Numbered from the stretch's first letter, positions 31,920-42,668 are shown. The stretch is DNA of 64,000 nucleotides from Halomonas sp. (GCF_029263665.1 NZ_JAJUFQ010000020.1:1-64000), one strand, 5' to 3'. Notes: generated by a model from the sequence alone, not told the origin. Numbers and translations are program-made.

Positions 31920-32046
31920 CGTTACCTTCATGTATCTGACACACAACCTGGACATACCGCCTGACGGCCTGTCCAGACGATAGAATGATGCCCAAATACA
32001 GCATCTTGAACAACGAGTTGAATCGTTTCCTGACAGGAGAAATGGA

Positions 32047-32634
32047 ATGCTTCGTCGCATGTACCTGACTGCTTCAGCATTGGCAGCCGCACTCGTACTG
32101 AGCGCCTGCGCAGCCCCTCAGAGCTTGCTTCCCGAACCTAAGCGCAGCATTCCTGTCGCCACTGCCGGTCAAGGACAGCAGGTGTCAGTCATTGCAGTGG
32201 ATGGCCGTTCCTCCGATGTCCTTGGAACCCGTAGTGGTGTAGCCAATTCCACCGCTGAAATCCGGGTCAATGCACACGAGATCGTGCCCCAGCTACAGGC
32301 TGAAGCCGAGCGCGCGGTACATGACATGGGCTTCACTCCAACGGCCGCCCCGGTCGAGGGCGCCCCATCCTTGACCCTGACGCTGAAGGAACTGAATTAT
32401 CTGCGTGGCGCCAGCCAGGTCGTACTGCCGGAAGCCCAACTGAAAGGGGTCATCGAAGTGCAGGCTCAGAATGGTGGAGAAACCTATACGGGCAAATATA
32501 CTTCACTGCGCAATCAAAGCTTTGCCGTCGCGCCTAACAAGGCCGCCAACACCAGCATGGTCACAGAGCTGCTCTCCGATGCTCTCAACCGCGCCTTCTC
32601 CGATCCAGCCCTGGGTCAGATGCTGGGCAAGTGA
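32047..32634 (+). CDS. YajG-family lipoprotein
   Basis: A 195-residue lipoprotein. The signal peptide has lipobox LSAC with the lipid-bearing Cys21. The mature domain matches the YajG family, with VSVIAVDGRSSDVLGTRSG near the start and a conserved LTLTLKELNYL stretch. Function in the family is poorly defined; outer-membrane association is expected. It appears monocistronic and converges on tpm. Confidence 0.82.
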   Translation: MLRRMYLTASALAAALVLSACAAPQSLLPEPKRSIPVATAGQGQQVSVIAVDGRSSDVLGTRSGVANSTAEIRVNAHEIVPQLQAEAERAVHDMGFTPTAAPVEGAPSLTLTLKELNYLRGASQVVLPEAQLKGVIEVQAQNGGETYTGKYTSLRNQSFAVAPNKAANTSMVTELLSDALNRAFSDPALGQMLGK

Positions 32635-32659
32635 ATCGCGGGTGATAACCGCCAGGCTA

Positions 32660-33295
32660 TCATCGTGATTCGATGGGCCCCCGACGCACTAGGGCCCATG
32701 CACTTTCCTGGAAGCCATTAGGTTCGACTTCACCATCGCCCAGGTGCGTGATGGTGAAGTTAGGCGCGAACAGGCGCTGTACTTCATCGGGCGTCACATT
32801 GAAAGGAGGTCCATGAGGTTCAGGACGCGCCAGGCTGATCAACAGGCCTGGCGTTCCCGGCGGTACCAGCTGGGCCATGTGAAAGGCATAACGCTGACGC
32901 GTTGCCTCGGGCAACGCAATCAGGGCCGCACGGTCATAGAAGGCACCAACTTCTGCAGCCTGCTGGATATGGAAGTGAAAAAAGTCACCACACCACAATT
33001 CGATGTTTCCCTGGCGCATGACCGAGAAACCCGTATGTTGATAGCGCGCCACATCTCCTGAGCCCTCGGATACAAACTGCTCCAGCGCCAGCATCGAAAG
33101 CTCGATGCCAAGAACCGGGTGCTGTTTCTCGGCAAGCCAACGCATGTCCAGGCTCTTGCCGCACATTGGCACCAGCACCTTGGAGCCAGGTGCCACACCC
33201 AACGTTGGCCAATGCCGCACCAAGGTTGGATGGACGCTATCCCGATGAAAACCGATGCGGCCTTCTTCCCAGCGCTTGAGCCAATCTTCCTGCAT
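32660..33295 (-). CDS. tpm: Thiopurine S-methyltransferase
   Basis: A 211-residue SAM-dependent methyltransferase. Bacterial homologues methylate thiopurines and also selenium or tellurium oxyanions. Motifs include WEEGRIGFH, VLVPMCGKSLDM (SAM motif I region), GIELSMLALEQF and FYDRAALIALP. The family start MQEDWLKRWEEG at 33295 is chosen; an in-frame extension to 33400 has no homology and overlaps the upstream gene. It lies 13 bp after the SH3-domain gene on the same strand. Confidence 0.93.
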   Translation of the reverse strand: MQEDWLKRWEEGRIGFHRDSVHPTLVRHWPTLGVAPGSKVLVPMCGKSLDMRWLAEKQHPVLGIELSMLALEQFVSEGSGDVARYQHTGFSVMRQGNIELWCGDFFHFHIQQAAEVGAFYDRAALIALPEATRQRYAFHMAQLVPPGTPGLLISLARPEPHGPPFNVTPDEVQRLFAPNFTITHLGDGEVEPNGFQESAWALVRRGPIESR

Positions 33296-33308
33296 CACAA
33301 GCCCCGTA

Positions 33309-33932
33309 TCAGAACCAGCGATCGCGCTTGCGACGACGCCGTGGCAGATGAGGCACCAGCAGGCCAACCACCAACCCGGCTCCAGCGACACCACCGCCAT
33401 ACATGAAGTAGCGCATCAGCAGGTCTTCTTTCTGAGTATCAAGACGAGCCTCGAGCTTCCGATTGGCCTGGCCAATGGCAGCATTGGCACTTTCCAGCTC
33501 CTGGTTTCGCGTCTCCAGTTCATTGATACGCTGTTCACGCGCTGCCAGGTTGTCGCGCATGGCGCTGGTGCGCTTTTCCCAGGTATCGTTGATGCCGTCG
33601 AGCTCACTGGTCAGTGCCTTGACCTGATCCTGCAACTCGGGAAGCTGATCCTGAGCGCTGGGTTCCTCTTGCAGTTCCTTGCTCTGTACCCAGACCACAT
33701 CACCGCTTTCGCTACGCACCTCGGAGTAGTCACCATTGGTGGAAAGCAGCGTCACCGGTTGTCCGGCTGTCAACGTGCCCACGATGCGATAACGGTCGGT
33801 CGGCCCACTGCGCACAAAGGTAGACAGTTCATCCGATACCCAACGGCTGGCATCGTCCTGTTGAGCCACCACCGGCATGGCCATGGCGGAGAGCACTGTA
33901 CCCAGTGTCAAAGTCTTGAGAATCGTTTTCAT
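33309..33932 (-). CDS. SH3-domain envelope protein (TIGR04211/YgiM-like)
   Basis: A 207-residue protein with a signal peptide (residues 1-23). A bacterial SH3 domain (about 30-95, VRSGPTDRYRIVGTLTAGQPV) is followed by a coiled coil rich in Glu, Arg and Gln (about 100-172). A C-terminal membrane segment (YFMYGGGVAGAGLVVGLLV) is followed by a basic tail. The architecture is that of the YgiM/TIGR04211 family, likely inner-membrane-anchored and facing the periplasm. The function is not settled. Confidence 0.85.
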   Translation of the reverse strand: MKTILKTLTLGTVLSAMAMPVVAQQDDASRWVSDELSTFVRSGPTDRYRIVGTLTAGQPVTLLSTNGDYSEVRSESGDVVWVQSKELQEEPSAQDQLPELQDQVKALTSELDGINDTWEKRTSAMRDNLAAREQRINELETRNQELESANAAIGQANRKLEARLDTQKEDLLMRYFMYGGGVAGAGLVVGLLVPHLPRRRRKRDRWF

Positions 33933-34663
33933 GCCCTGTTCCTGGCTATCCTAGGCTCGAATGGCAACTGCCTTTCCAAGCTACCCATGCGAAACCTTTC
34001 CTACAAAATTTTTCACACTAGTCTTTCAAGACCGATCTATCCAACTCGACCGCTCAGCCTGCTCGCTCAAGTGCAGCCTTCTCACACTGGCCATTTCCTT
34101 GCCTTGACCAGCGAGAGTCATACCTTGCCATCGCATTCAGGTATTCCATAACCAAGTATTCCACAACTTCTGTGGACAACTATCGGGAAAACCGCTGGAA
34201 ACCACGACAAGAGCGGCGGAAGCCCTGCCCTGAGCACAAATCGGTCATTATCTGACCAGGCTTTATCGCCAGCAGCATTCGCCAGACCTGTCATCTCGAT
34301 GGGCAAGACTACCATAATGATCAGCGTCTGTTTCTACCGATGCTGGCCCCTATCTCATCCGGCGAGTATAATGCGCCACCAGATACATTGGCCCATCGAG
34401 AAACTCCGCCGACGGTCGCCGCGGCGTCAGGGAAATACTGAACGAATCGATTCGACGAGCATGCCCGGCACAGATCGCCTGAAGTGCGGGCATTCATGCA
34501 GTGTTTCCTTGGTGGTGCCTGTCTAACCACAGTATTCATTTGCCACTCGCGATATATCGCTGTTTCTCGGCGATCGTTCATGACGCCAGCAACGGCAACG
34601 TTTCTCGCACTCGCAAGCCATTCACCTCCGTCGATACGCACCTCCGGTGTTTTCCAGAATCCC
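33933..34663. other. Non-coding stretch between the SH3-domain gene and miaB
   Basis: About 730 bp between divergent genes with no convincing frame. A perfect TATAAT occurs at 34367-34372, but I see no good -35 box at the usual distance. Two 15-bp units of the form GTATTCCAnAAC lie at 34140-34169, echoing the 15-bp period seen elsewhere. No tRNA-like cloverleaf or riboswitch is recognised. Confidence 0.4.
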
Positions 34664-36007
34664 ATGACGAAGAAACTATTCATCAAGACCCACGGCTGCC
34701 AGATGAACGAGTATGACTCCGCACGCATGGCGGATCTGCTCGGTGAGTCTCATCAGATGGAGCTGACTGACAACGAGCAGGATGCGGATGTCATTCTGCT
34801 CAACACCTGCTCTATCCGTGAAAAGGCCCAGGAAAAGGTATTCCATCAACTCGGCCGCTGGAAAAAGCTCAAGGAAGCCAATCCCGACCTGGTGATTGGC
34901 GTAGGGGGTTGTGTGGCCAGCCAGGAAGGCGAGGCCATCCGCAAACGAGCACCGCATGTGGACATGGTCTTCGGCCCTCAGACGCTGCACCGCGTGCCGT
35001 CCATGCTTGATGCCAGCCGTGACAACCAGATATCCGTGGTCGATGTCACCTTCCCGGAAATCGAGAAGTTCGATCACCTGCCCAAACCAAGTTCAGATGG
35101 CGCAACAGCCTTCGTCTCGGTCATGGAAGGCTGCTCCAAATATTGCACCTTCTGCGTTGTTCCCTACACCCGTGGTGAAGAAGTGTCACGCCCTTTCGAA
35201 GCCGTGATGGACGAGGTCTTTCACCTGGCCGACCAAGGCGTACGCGAAATCAACCTGCTGGGTCAGAACGTCAATGCCTATCGTGGTATCAACGAAGATG
35301 GCGATGAAATCGATCTGGCGGAACTGATTGCCTGCATCGCCACAGTGGACGGCATTGATCGCATCCGCTTCACCACTTCTCACCCCGTGGAGTTCAGCGA
35401 CAGCCTGATCGAAGCCTACGGCGAGATTCCCGAATTGGTCAGTCACCTGCACCTGCCGGTACAGGCCGGCTCAGATCGAATCCTGGCAGCAATGAAGCGC
35501 GGCCACACAGTCGAAGAGTATGTCGACAAGATGGAGCGCATCCGAACCCTGCGTCCGGACATCAGTTTTTCCTCTGACTTCATCATCGGCTTTCCAGGGG
35601 AAACGGAAGAAGACTTCCTGTCCACCATGGACCTGATCCATCGTATTGGCTTCGATGCCTCTTTCAGCTTCGTTTATTCCGCTCGCCCGGGGACTCCAGC
35701 AGCAAGTTTGCCGGACGATACACCAGAGGAAATAAAGAAGCAGCGCCTGGCTATACTGCAGGAACGCATCAACCAGCAAGCCATGCAGATCAGCCGTCGC
35801 ATGGTCGGCACCACCCAGCGTATTCTGGTCACCGGTTTCTCATCCAAGGATCCTGGGCAGCTGTCTGGCCGCACAGAGAACAACCGAGTGGTCAACTTCC
35901 GGGCGGCCAATCCGACCGAACTTATCGGCTACTTCGTTGATGTGGAGATTACCGAGGCACTGCCCAACTCCCTGCGCGGAGAACTTGCCTCTGCTGAGCG
36001 TTTCTGA
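34664..36007 (+). CDS. miaB: tRNA-2-methylthio-N6-dimethylallyladenosine synthase MiaB
   Basis: A 447-residue radical-SAM methylthiotransferase that modifies A37 of tRNAs reading U-starting codons. Auxiliary-cluster cysteines are Cys12, Cys49 and Cys83. The radical-SAM motif CSKYCTFC has Cys157, Cys161 and Cys164. A C-terminal TRAM domain follows. The start [15 protein letters not shown] at 34664 matches the family; upstream in-frame sequence does not. It leads the miaB-phoH-ybeY-corC-lnt string found in most gammaproteobacteria. MiaB and trp attenuation are linked in pseudomonads through tRNA-Trp modification by the MiaA pathway. Confidence 0.96.
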   Translation: MTKKLFIKTHGCQMNEYDSARMADLLGESHQMELTDNEQDADVILLNTCSIREKAQEKVFHQLGRWKKLKEANPDLVIGVGGCVASQEGEAIRKRAPHVDMVFGPQTLHRVPSMLDASRDNQISVVDVTFPEIEKFDHLPKPSSDGATAFVSVMEGCSKYCTFCVVPYTRGEEVSRPFEAVMDEVFHLADQGVREINLLGQNVNAYRGINEDGDEIDLAELIACIATVDGIDRIRFTTSHPVEFSDSLIEAYGEIPELVSHLHLPVQAGSDRILAAMKRGHTVEEYVDKMERIRTLRPDISFSSDFIIGFPGETEEDFLSTMDLIHRIGFDASFSFVYSARPGTPAASLPDDTPEEIKKQRLAILQERINQQAMQISRRMVGTTQRILVTGFSSKDPGQLSGRTENNRVVNFRAANPTELIGYFVDVEITEALPNSLRGELASAERF

Positions 36008-36101
36008 TCAAGTCAGACCAAGATCGCCCTGCTATAGCATTGCCCTGGCCTAGGTCAGGGCAGTAATCTGACAGCTGACGCCAATTACCTACCACCAACG
36101 C

Positions 36102-37220
36102 ATGGACCCCTCTGCCTTGAGCCAGCCATCTTCCCAGGCCAATCGCATCATCACGCTCAATCTCGAACCCAACGAGCCACGTCGCTTGGCCAACCTCTGT
36201 GGTCAACGTGACGAACATCTCAAGCTGATCGAAGAACGACTCGGCGTGACCCTGAGAAACCGCGGTAATATCTTCCAGCTCGCCGGTCCTACATCCCAGG
36301 TCAAGGCTGCTGCCAACGTGGTCGAGCAGCTGTATCGCGAGGCTGAAACCTCTGAGTTGACGCCAGATAGCGTGCATCTATTCTTGCAGGAGGCCGGACT
36401 TGAGTCGCTGGACGAGGATAATGGCAACGAGACTGCCGGCGAGGTACTGATTCGTACTCCACGCCTGGTGGTCAAGCCTCGCGGGTTCAACCAGCAAGGT
36501 TATGTCGCCAATATCCGCCAATACGATATCAATTTCGGTATCGGTCCCGCGGGCACTGGCAAGACGTACCTGGCCGTGGCTGCCGCAGTAGAAGCGCTCA
36601 ACCAGCAGCAGGTACGTCGCATTCTTCTGGTACGCCCGGCAGTGGAAGCCGGCGAAAAACTGGGTTTCCTGCCCGGAGACCTGGCACAGAAGATTGACCC
36701 TTATCTGCGGCCGCTGTACGACGCTCTCTATGAAATGATCGGCTTCGAGCAGGTCGGCAAGCTGATCGAACGCCAAGTGATCGAGATCGCCCCGCTGGCC
36801 TACATGCGCGGGCGTACGCTCAACGACTCATTCATTATTCTCGACGAAAGCCAGAACACCACACGCGAGCAAATGAAGATGTTCCTGACCCGCATCGGCT
36901 TCGGCTCCACAGCCGTGATCACCGGTGACGTCACCCAGGTGGACTTGCCTCGTGGACAACACTCAGGACTGATCCAGGTACTCGACGTGCTCAAGGATAC
37001 CTCTGGCATCGGAGTCACTCACTTTGCTTCCAAGGATGTTGTGCGCCACCCACTGGTTCAGCGCATCATCGAGGCCTACGAGCTGTTCGAAGCCGACCAG
37101 GAAGCCGAGGAACGCACCCGGCGAGAGGCTCGGGAACAACAGCGTGCCGCTGCGGCCCAAGAGAAGAGAAACGAGCGCCAGGAACAGGCCAGCAACTCAT
37201 CCAGGGAAGCATCATCGTGA
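36102..37220 (+). CDS. PhoH-family ATPase
   Basis: A 372-residue protein with an N-terminal KH-like region (about 30-90) and a PhoH ATPase domain. Walker A is [12 protein letters not shown] (about 148-159) and Walker B is [10 protein letters not shown] (about 243-252). The C-terminal tail is rich in Arg, Glu and Gln. PhoH-like proteins next to ybeY are tied to RNA handling and ribosome maturation. Its stop overlaps the ybeY GTG start. Confidence 0.92.
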   Translation: MDPSALSQPSSQANRIITLNLEPNEPRRLANLCGQRDEHLKLIEERLGVTLRNRGNIFQLAGPTSQVKAAANVVEQLYREAETSELTPDSVHLFLQEAGLESLDEDNGNETAGEVLIRTPRLVVKPRGFNQQGYVANIRQYDINFGIGPAGTGKTYLAVAAAVEALNQQQVRRILLVRPAVEAGEKLGFLPGDLAQKIDPYLRPLYDALYEMIGFEQVGKLIERQVIEIAPLAYMRGRTLNDSFIILDESQNTTREQMKMFLTRIGFGSTAVITGDVTQVDLPRGQHSGLIQVLDVLKDTSGIGVTHFASKDVVRHPLVQRIIEAYELFEADQEAEERTRREAREQQRAAAAQEKRNERQEQASNSSREASS

Positions 37221-37696
37221 GTGCGACGGTCGACCGCCAGGTCGCCACTGCTGCGACCGATTTGCCGGACCAGGCTAGCCTGGAGCGTTGGGTCAATGCT
37301 GTGCTCACCCGACACCCGGATCAGCAGGATGCAGAACTTACGATACGTTTCGTGGACAATGATGAGAGCCAGAGCCTGAACCGCGACTATCGTGGCAAGG
37401 ACAAGCCAACCAATGTGCTGTCATTCCCCTTTGAAGCACCTGAAGGTCTGGAACTGCCACTGCTCGGCGATCTGATCATCTGTCATTCAGTGGTTGCCCT
37501 GGAGGCCACGGAACAAGACAAGACCCTGACTCAGCACTACGCTCATATGGTAATACATGGCACCCTGCATCTGCTGGGGTATGACCATATCGAGGACGAC
37601 GAGGCCGAGCACATGGAAGGCCTTGAACGAGAGATCCTGGCCGGCTTAGGCATCGCCGACCCCTATGCAAGTGAGGACGAGAGAACCAACGCATGA
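37217..37696 (+). CDS. ybeY: Endoribonuclease YbeY
   Basis: A 159-residue zinc endoribonuclease of the UPF0054 family, involved in 16S rRNA 3' maturation and 70S quality control. The zinc motif [11 protein letters not shown] gives His114, His118 and His124. It starts with GTG at 37217 inside the phoH stop (GTGA) and ends in an ATGA overlap with corC, which suggests tight coupling. Confidence 0.95.
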   Translation: MSATVDRQVATAATDLPDQASLERWVNAVLTRHPDQQDAELTIRFVDNDESQSLNRDYRGKDKPTNVLSFPFEAPEGLELPLLGDLIICHSVVALEATEQDKTLTQHYAHMVIHGTLHLLGYDHIEDDEAEHMEGLEREILAGLGIADPYASEDERTNA

Positions 37697-38559
37697 GCGA
37701 AGACCGATCGAGTAGCCAGGGCAGCAGGTCCTGGCTCGAAAAACTCTTCAGCGCCCTTTCCAGCGACAGTGATGAACCCAGCTCGCGTGATGAGCTCCGT
37801 GACTTCCTGCGCGAAGCTGCCAACCGGCTGAAGCTTGAACAGGATGCCTTGACCATCATCGAGGGCGCGCTCAACATCAGCGATCAGCAGGTTCGTGAAG
37901 TCCTGATCCCACGCTCCCAGGTCACCGCCATCGAAATCGACCAGCCTCTGGAAGACTACCTTCCGATCATCCTGGAAACGGCGCATTCTCGTTATCCGGT
38001 CATTGGCGAGAACCTGGATGAAGTCAAAGGTATCCTGCTGGTCAAGGACCTCCTTCCACTGCTCCATAACAAAGACAACGCCCTTCCTTTCAAGCTCGAA
38101 GAAGTCCTGCGTCCGGCCATGTTCGTGCCGGAATCCAAGCGCCTCAACAGTCTGCTCAAGGAATTCCGCGATACTCGCAATCACATGGCCATTGTGGTGG
38201 ATGAGTACGGTGGCACCGCGGGCATCATTACCATTGAAGACATCCTCGAAGAAATCGTTGGCGACATTGAAGATGAACACGATATCGATGAGGAAGTGGA
38301 TATCCGCGATCTGGGCGACAATCGCTATGCCGTCCGCGCCCTGACGCCCATCGAGGATTTCAACGAGCGCTTCAACACTCACTTCCCCGACGATGAGTTT
38401 GATACCCTCGGCGGCCTGGTCATGCAGCGTTTCGGCCATCTGCCCAGCCGAGGCGAACACGCCACCATCGGCAACTGGCGCTTCACTGTGCTCAACGCCG
38501 ATAATCGTCGCATTCGTCTACTCGAGATGGAGCCTGCAGCTCCCGCCGACGACGAATGA
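37693..38559 (+). CDS. corC: CorC-type transporter-associated CBS protein
   Basis: A 288-residue cytosolic protein with paired CBS domains (about 70-195) and a CorC_HlyC domain (about 205-285, ending in RRIRLLEME). It is usually annotated as a magnesium and cobalt efflux protein; in E. coli (YbeX) it is tied to Mg homeostasis and ribosome maturation with its neighbours. The start overlaps the ybeY stop. Confidence 0.93.
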   Translation: MSEDRSSSQGSRSWLEKLFSALSSDSDEPSSRDELRDFLREAANRLKLEQDALTIIEGALNISDQQVREVLIPRSQVTAIEIDQPLEDYLPIILETAHSRYPVIGENLDEVKGILLVKDLLPLLHNKDNALPFKLEEVLRPAMFVPESKRLNSLLKEFRDTRNHMAIVVDEYGGTAGIITIEDILEEIVGDIEDEHDIDEEVDIRDLGDNRYAVRALTPIEDFNERFNTHFPDDEFDTLGGLVMQRFGHLPSRGEHATIGNWRFTVLNADNRRIRLLEMEPAAPADDE

Positions 38560-38621
38560 CCCAAGACCGTCCAGGTGACGGTCTATTCTCACTCGCCCCA
38601 CTTTCTTGAGGATGGATCCAC

Positions 38622-40160
38622 ATGCTGGAGCGTCTGTTCAGCGGCCGGACCAGTTACGCCGCCGCCATCATTGCCGGTGGCCTGACAACCCTGGCTTCTG
38701 CCCCCTTTTCCCACTGGTGGCTGGCTCCTGTTGCAGCTGCCCTGATGTATGCAGGTCTCTCTCGCCAAAACGGTCGTCAAGCCTTCTTACGCGGCTGGAT
38801 GTACGGCCTGGGCCTGTTCGGCACCGGGGCATCCTGGGTATACGTCTCGATCCACGAGTACGGCTACACCAGCGCACCCCTGGCCTTCTTCCTGACCAGC
38901 CTGTTCGTGGTCTGCATGGCACTGTTCATTGCAGTCCCCCTCGGCCTGTATCGTCGCTTCTGCGGCCAACGTCTCAGCGTGCTCACCTTTGCCGGCGCTT
39001 GGGTGCTGATGGAGTGGCTGCGTACCTGGCTGTTCACCGGCTTTCCCTGGCTGCTGCTTGGCACCAGCCAGGTAAACTCACCTCTGGCCAGCCTGGCTCC
39101 CATTGGTGGTGTCTACCTGCTTTCTCTGGTTGTCGCCCTGAGCGGTGCCCTGTTCGTACAAGCGTGTCGTGGCCGTTGGCTGGCTCTCGCCCCACTGGCC
39201 GTCGCGTGGTTGATTCCCCTGGCGCTGCCGAACCACTGGACCACCGACAAGGGCGAGCCCCTCAAGGTCAGCCTGCTGCAAGGCAATCTGCCACAGGAAA
39301 TCAAATGGAGTGCCGAGGGCCAGCGCGAGGCCGTCAATACCTATCTCGGCCTGACCACCCAGCTCGGTGTCAAGGGAGACAGGAACGGCAACACTCCAGA
39401 CATGGTGATATGGCCCGAAGCCGCCCTGCCCATGTTCGAGGACCAGGCCGAACCCGTCCTGGCTCGTGCCCAGGCGGCACTGTCCCCGGATACCGCCCTG
39501 ATCACCGGCATCCTGCAGCGTGACGAGAACGGCAATTTCTATAACGCCGTGGTAGGCATGGGTAATGCCAGTGGCCACTACCGCAAGGCCCACCTGGTGC
39601 CTTTCGGTGAATACCTGCCACTGGAGAATCTGCTGCGCGGGGCCATTGCCTTCTTCGACCTGCCCATGCCAGCCATGACCCCGGAAAGAGGCGAACAAGC
39701 GCCGATTCATGCTGCAGGCTACACCCTCGGCAACGCCATCTGTTACGAGATCATCTACTCCGACTTGGTGGCCAGCCGTGCTCGTCAGTCAGACATTCTG
39801 CTCACCGTGTCCAACGACAGTTGGTTCGGTGACTCCCTTGGCCCTCACCAGCACTTAGAAATGGCTCGCCTGCGCGCACTGGAAAATGGTCGTTACGTCA
39901 TTCGTGGCACCAGCAATGGCATCACCGCCATCATCGACGACCAGGGCAATATCCTCGACCAGGCGCCCCAGTTCGAAACTGCCCGCCTCGACGGTCAGGT
40001 ACAGGCCATGCAAGGACTGACGCCTTTCACTCGCACCGGGAGTTGGCCAGTGTGGCTCCTCGCGGCCCTGATGGTGCTGCCGGGATTGATCTACCGCCGC
40101 TCTGGTACTGCCAAGACCGGTTCATCAGCACAACCTCCGTCCGGATACGACAAGCCCTGA
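38622..40160 (+). CDS. lnt: Apolipoprotein N-acyltransferase
   Basis: A 512-residue inner-membrane enzyme that adds the third acyl chain to lipoproteins, such as the YajG-type protein in this window. About six N-terminal membrane segments precede a periplasmic nitrilase-like domain. Its triad is visible: Glu in WPEAALP, Lys in YRKAHLVPFGEY and Cys in GNAICYEIIYSD. It is the last gene of the string, 62 bp after corC, and ends before a strong hairpin. Confidence 0.95.
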   Translation: MLERLFSGRTSYAAAIIAGGLTTLASAPFSHWWLAPVAAALMYAGLSRQNGRQAFLRGWMYGLGLFGTGASWVYVSIHEYGYTSAPLAFFLTSLFVVCMALFIAVPLGLYRRFCGQRLSVLTFAGAWVLMEWLRTWLFTGFPWLLLGTSQVNSPLASLAPIGGVYLLSLVVALSGALFVQACRGRWLALAPLAVAWLIPLALPNHWTTDKGEPLKVSLLQGNLPQEIKWSAEGQREAVNTYLGLTTQLGVKGDRNGNTPDMVIWPEAALPMFEDQAEPVLARAQAALSPDTALITGILQRDENGNFYNAVVGMGNASGHYRKAHLVPFGEYLPLENLLRGAIAFFDLPMPAMTPERGEQAPIHAAGYTLGNAICYEIIYSDLVASRARQSDILLTVSNDSWFGDSLGPHQHLEMARLRALENGRYVIRGTSNGITAIIDDQGNILDQAPQFETARLDGQVQAMQGLTPFTRTGSWPVWLLAALMVLPGLIYRRSGTAKTGSSAQPPSGYDKP

Positions 40161-40201
40161 AGCCAAATCCATCGACGGACTTCTGACTGGTCCCAACGTA
40201 A

Positions 40202-40236
40202 AAAGCCCGGACTCTGGCTACCAGAGTCCGGGCTTT
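40202..40236. terminator. Bidirectional terminator between lnt and phaC
   Basis: A 16-bp perfect stem (40202-40217 and 40221-40236) with a three-base loop and A/T flanks on both sides, between convergent genes. Confidence 0.9.
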
Positions 40237-40250
40237 GTTATGCGTCAAAT

Positions 40251-42089
40251 TCACCCGTTCTGCGTTGATTCCCCCAACACGTCAGGAATGCTCTGCTTGA
40301 CGTAACGACCAGGGGCAGGCTCCAGCAGCGGAAGCTCCCCATCCCCCAGCTGGCGGGCATCCACCATCTTGTCTGCATCGACATAGCCGTTACCGATCAT
40401 CCATTCCTGCCAGTGTGGCCACCAGGACCCTTCATGGGCTTCGGCTCCCGCCATCCATGCCTCGTGGCTCTCCGGCAGCTCATCATTGGTCCAGTAGCCA
40501 TACTTGTTCTTGTGCGGAGGGTTGACGATTCCGGCAATGTGACCGGATCCTCCAAGGACAAACGTGACCGGCCCCTTAGGCAGCAATGCACCGTAGTAAC
40601 TGCTGTTCCATTTGGCAATATGGTCTTCCCGGGTCGCAACGAAGTAGCTTGGGGTAGAGACCTTGCGCAGATCGATCTTGACCCCATCAAGCTCCACACC
40701 ACCCGGCTCGACCAGGCGATTTTCCTGGTACAGGTGGCGCAGGTACCAACCGTGGGTTCCTGCCGGCAGATTGGTGCCATCGGTATTCCAGTACAGCAGA
40801 TCGAAGGCTGCCGGCTCTTCCCCCTTGAGATAGTTACTGACATAGAACGACCAGAACAGATCATTCTCGCGCAACAGATTGAAGGAATAGGCCATCACCC
40901 GCCCATCCAGGTAGCCATCCCTCTCCAGCTTGGACTCGATACCCTGCAATACAGGCTCGCTGAGAAAGACACCAATCTCGCCCGGGTCGCGAAAATCCTG
41001 CAGCGTCGCCATATAGGTCACGGACTTGACCTTGCGTCCACGACGAGTACTGGTCAGATAAGCCAGAGTAGAAGCCGCCAGGGTTCCACCAATGCAGTAG
41101 GACAGGAAATTGGCCGATTTCTCGCCTGTCGCCTGCTCAATACCTTCCAGCGCCGCAATAGGGCCAAACTGCATATAGTCTGCCCAGGTCAGGTCACTCT
41201 GGGCAGGTCCCGGATTGCGCCAGGAAATCAGGAATACGGTGTGCCCCTGGTCAACCAGCCACTTGACCATGGAATTCTCGGGGCGCAGGTCCAGCACATA
41301 GTACTTGTTGATCCACGGCGGGATGATCAGCAATGGCGTCTTGAAGACTTTCTCGGTACTCGGTGTGTACTGGATCAGCTGAATCAATTCATTTTCCATC
41401 ACCACCGCACCAGGGCTGATGGCGATATTCCTGCCGACTTCGAAGGCCTTGCGGTCGGTCATGGTAACGTTGAGGCCTTCTGCGGAGTTGGCCAGGTCTT
41501 CCCGCAGGCGTGCCAGGCCATCGACCAGGTTCTGGCCTCGTGTCTCCAGCGTCTTGCGCATGACTTCCGGGTTGGTGGAAACGAAGTTGGTGGGCGACAT
41601 GGCATTGACCATCTGCCGCACATAGAACGACAGATTGCGCTTGTCGCCCGGCGTCATGCCTTCCAGGCGTCCGACCAGCCTTTCCACTGTCTCGGAGAAC
41701 AGCAGATACTGCTGCATGATGGCGTTGTAAGCAGGCTCGGTGGTCCAGGCCTCATCCTTGAAACGACGATCTCCCTTCGGTGGCTGTGCCAGGGATACTC
41801 CAGCGCTTTCCCCATTAGCCACTTGCATGGATTGCTGCCACAGCGCCAGTTGGTCCTGCAGTAGCTTGGTTTGTGTTTCCCACAGCAGAGTCGGATTGTT
41901 CATCAGCGACTCTGCCCCCGCCTGAAAGCTGTTGCGGATATCTTCCAGTACGGCATCGGCTGCTTCACTGGGAATCATGCGGCCCAGCATGTCTTCCATC
42001 AGTGCCTGATACTGCTCACCAAAGGCAGATAACTGGTCGCTCCACTCCTGAGCTGCATCCTGTGACATCTTCGGGTCACCAGACAACAT
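40251..42089 (-). CDS. phaC: Class I polyhydroxyalkanoate synthase PhaC
   Basis: A 612-residue synthase polymerising 3-hydroxyacyl-CoA into carbon-storage granules. The alpha/beta-hydrolase core contains the nucleophile Cys332 in a lipase-like box reading S-Y-C-I-G rather than the usual G-x-C-x-G. The Asp in ATREDHIAKW and the His in GGSGHIAGI complete the triad. A Ser-type first box residue has, as I recall, been reported for Halomonas synthases. AGGAGG five bases before ATG 42089 fixes the start; a GTG at 42104 overlaps that ribosome site. A phasin gene lies upstream on the same strand. Confidence 0.95.
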   Translation of the reverse strand: MLSGDPKMSQDAAQEWSDQLSAFGEQYQALMEDMLGRMIPSEAADAVLEDIRNSFQAGAESLMNNPTLLWETQTKLLQDQLALWQQSMQVANGESAGVSLAQPPKGDRRFKDEAWTTEPAYNAIMQQYLLFSETVERLVGRLEGMTPGDKRNLSFYVRQMVNAMSPTNFVSTNPEVMRKTLETRGQNLVDGLARLREDLANSAEGLNVTMTDRKAFEVGRNIAISPGAVVMENELIQLIQYTPSTEKVFKTPLLIIPPWINKYYVLDLRPENSMVKWLVDQGHTVFLISWRNPGPAQSDLTWADYMQFGPIAALEGIEQATGEKSANFLSYCIGGTLAASTLAYLTSTRRGRKVKSVTYMATLQDFRDPGEIGVFLSEPVLQGIESKLERDGYLDGRVMAYSFNLLRENDLFWSFYVSNYLKGEEPAAFDLLYWNTDGTNLPAGTHGWYLRHLYQENRLVEPGGVELDGVKIDLRKVSTPSYFVATREDHIAKWNSSYYGALLPKGPVTFVLGGSGHIAGIVNPPHKNKYGYWTNDELPESHEAWMAGAEAHEGSWWPHWQEWMIGNGYVDADKMVDARQLGDGELPLLEPAPGRYVKQSIPDVLGESTQNG

Positions 42090-42191
42090 TGCCACCTCCT
42101 GCACACACGAAAGCTGGGTTCTTGTTGATGGAATTCTGCGCGACGCAACCTCCCTGTCGCATCGGTTCTGCCTGCGAGTCAGAAATTGTGC

Positions 42192-42668
42192 TCAGGAAGA
42201 TGTCTTGCGACGACTGGAAGCGCGTGCAGGGCTGGATTTCGGGGCTGCCTTCTGGACGGCTTCACTGGCCTGCTCTCCCATCTGCTGGGCGACCTCGCTG
42301 GCCTGATTGCCCATCTGGGAAACCTGATCGACAAACGCCTGGCCGGACTCGGCAAGCAAGGCTTCGAGCTGAGCCTTGAACTCCAGGCTCATCTCACTCA
42401 TGGTGCGTGCATCTTCCAGCATCTGCGAGGACAGCTCGTTGAGCATCTCAGCCTGGCGGGTAGTGAAGTCGCGCAGTCCCTCAGTATCGGCAATTTCTGT
42501 CGCATCGCGCATGCGCTCGGTGCCCATCTGGCTATAGCGCTTCATTGATTCCATCTGGTGCTGCGACAACTTTTCCATATTGTCGAGCATCAGGGAATTG
42601 AGCTTGCGCATCGGCTCGAAGAACTGACGGGTCTGCTCATTGAAGTTTTCGAATACCTTGTCTTGCAT
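42192..42668 (-). CDS. Phasin family protein
   Basis: A 158-residue, almost wholly alpha-helical protein rich in Gln, Glu, Met and Ala, with a basic Ser/Ala/Lys tail. It fits the phasin_2 family that coats polyhydroxyalkanoate granules. Typical features are an amphipathic N-terminal helix (FENFNEQTRQFFEPMRKLN) and QVSQMGNQASEV-like helices. It lies 102 bp upstream of phaC and is probably co-expressed. The tail resembles the low-complexity basic tail of the DUF6489-type neighbour. Confidence 0.88.
   Translation of the reverse strand: MQDKVFENFNEQTRQFFEPMRKLNSLMLDNMEKLSQHQMESMKRYSQMGTERMRDATEIADTEGLRDFTTRQAEMLNELSSQMLEDARTMSEMSLEFKAQLEALLAESGQAFVDQVSQMGNQASEVAQQMGEQASEAVQKAAPKSSPARASSRRKTSS

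Noticed and set aside
34118..34663. Search for tRNA, riboswitch or small gene in the long gap before miaB
   Set aside because: No cloverleaf, T-loop signature or supported frame was found by eye.
40413..41864. Plus-strand open frame of 483 codons
   Set aside because: Antisense to phaC; no motif and no ribosome site.
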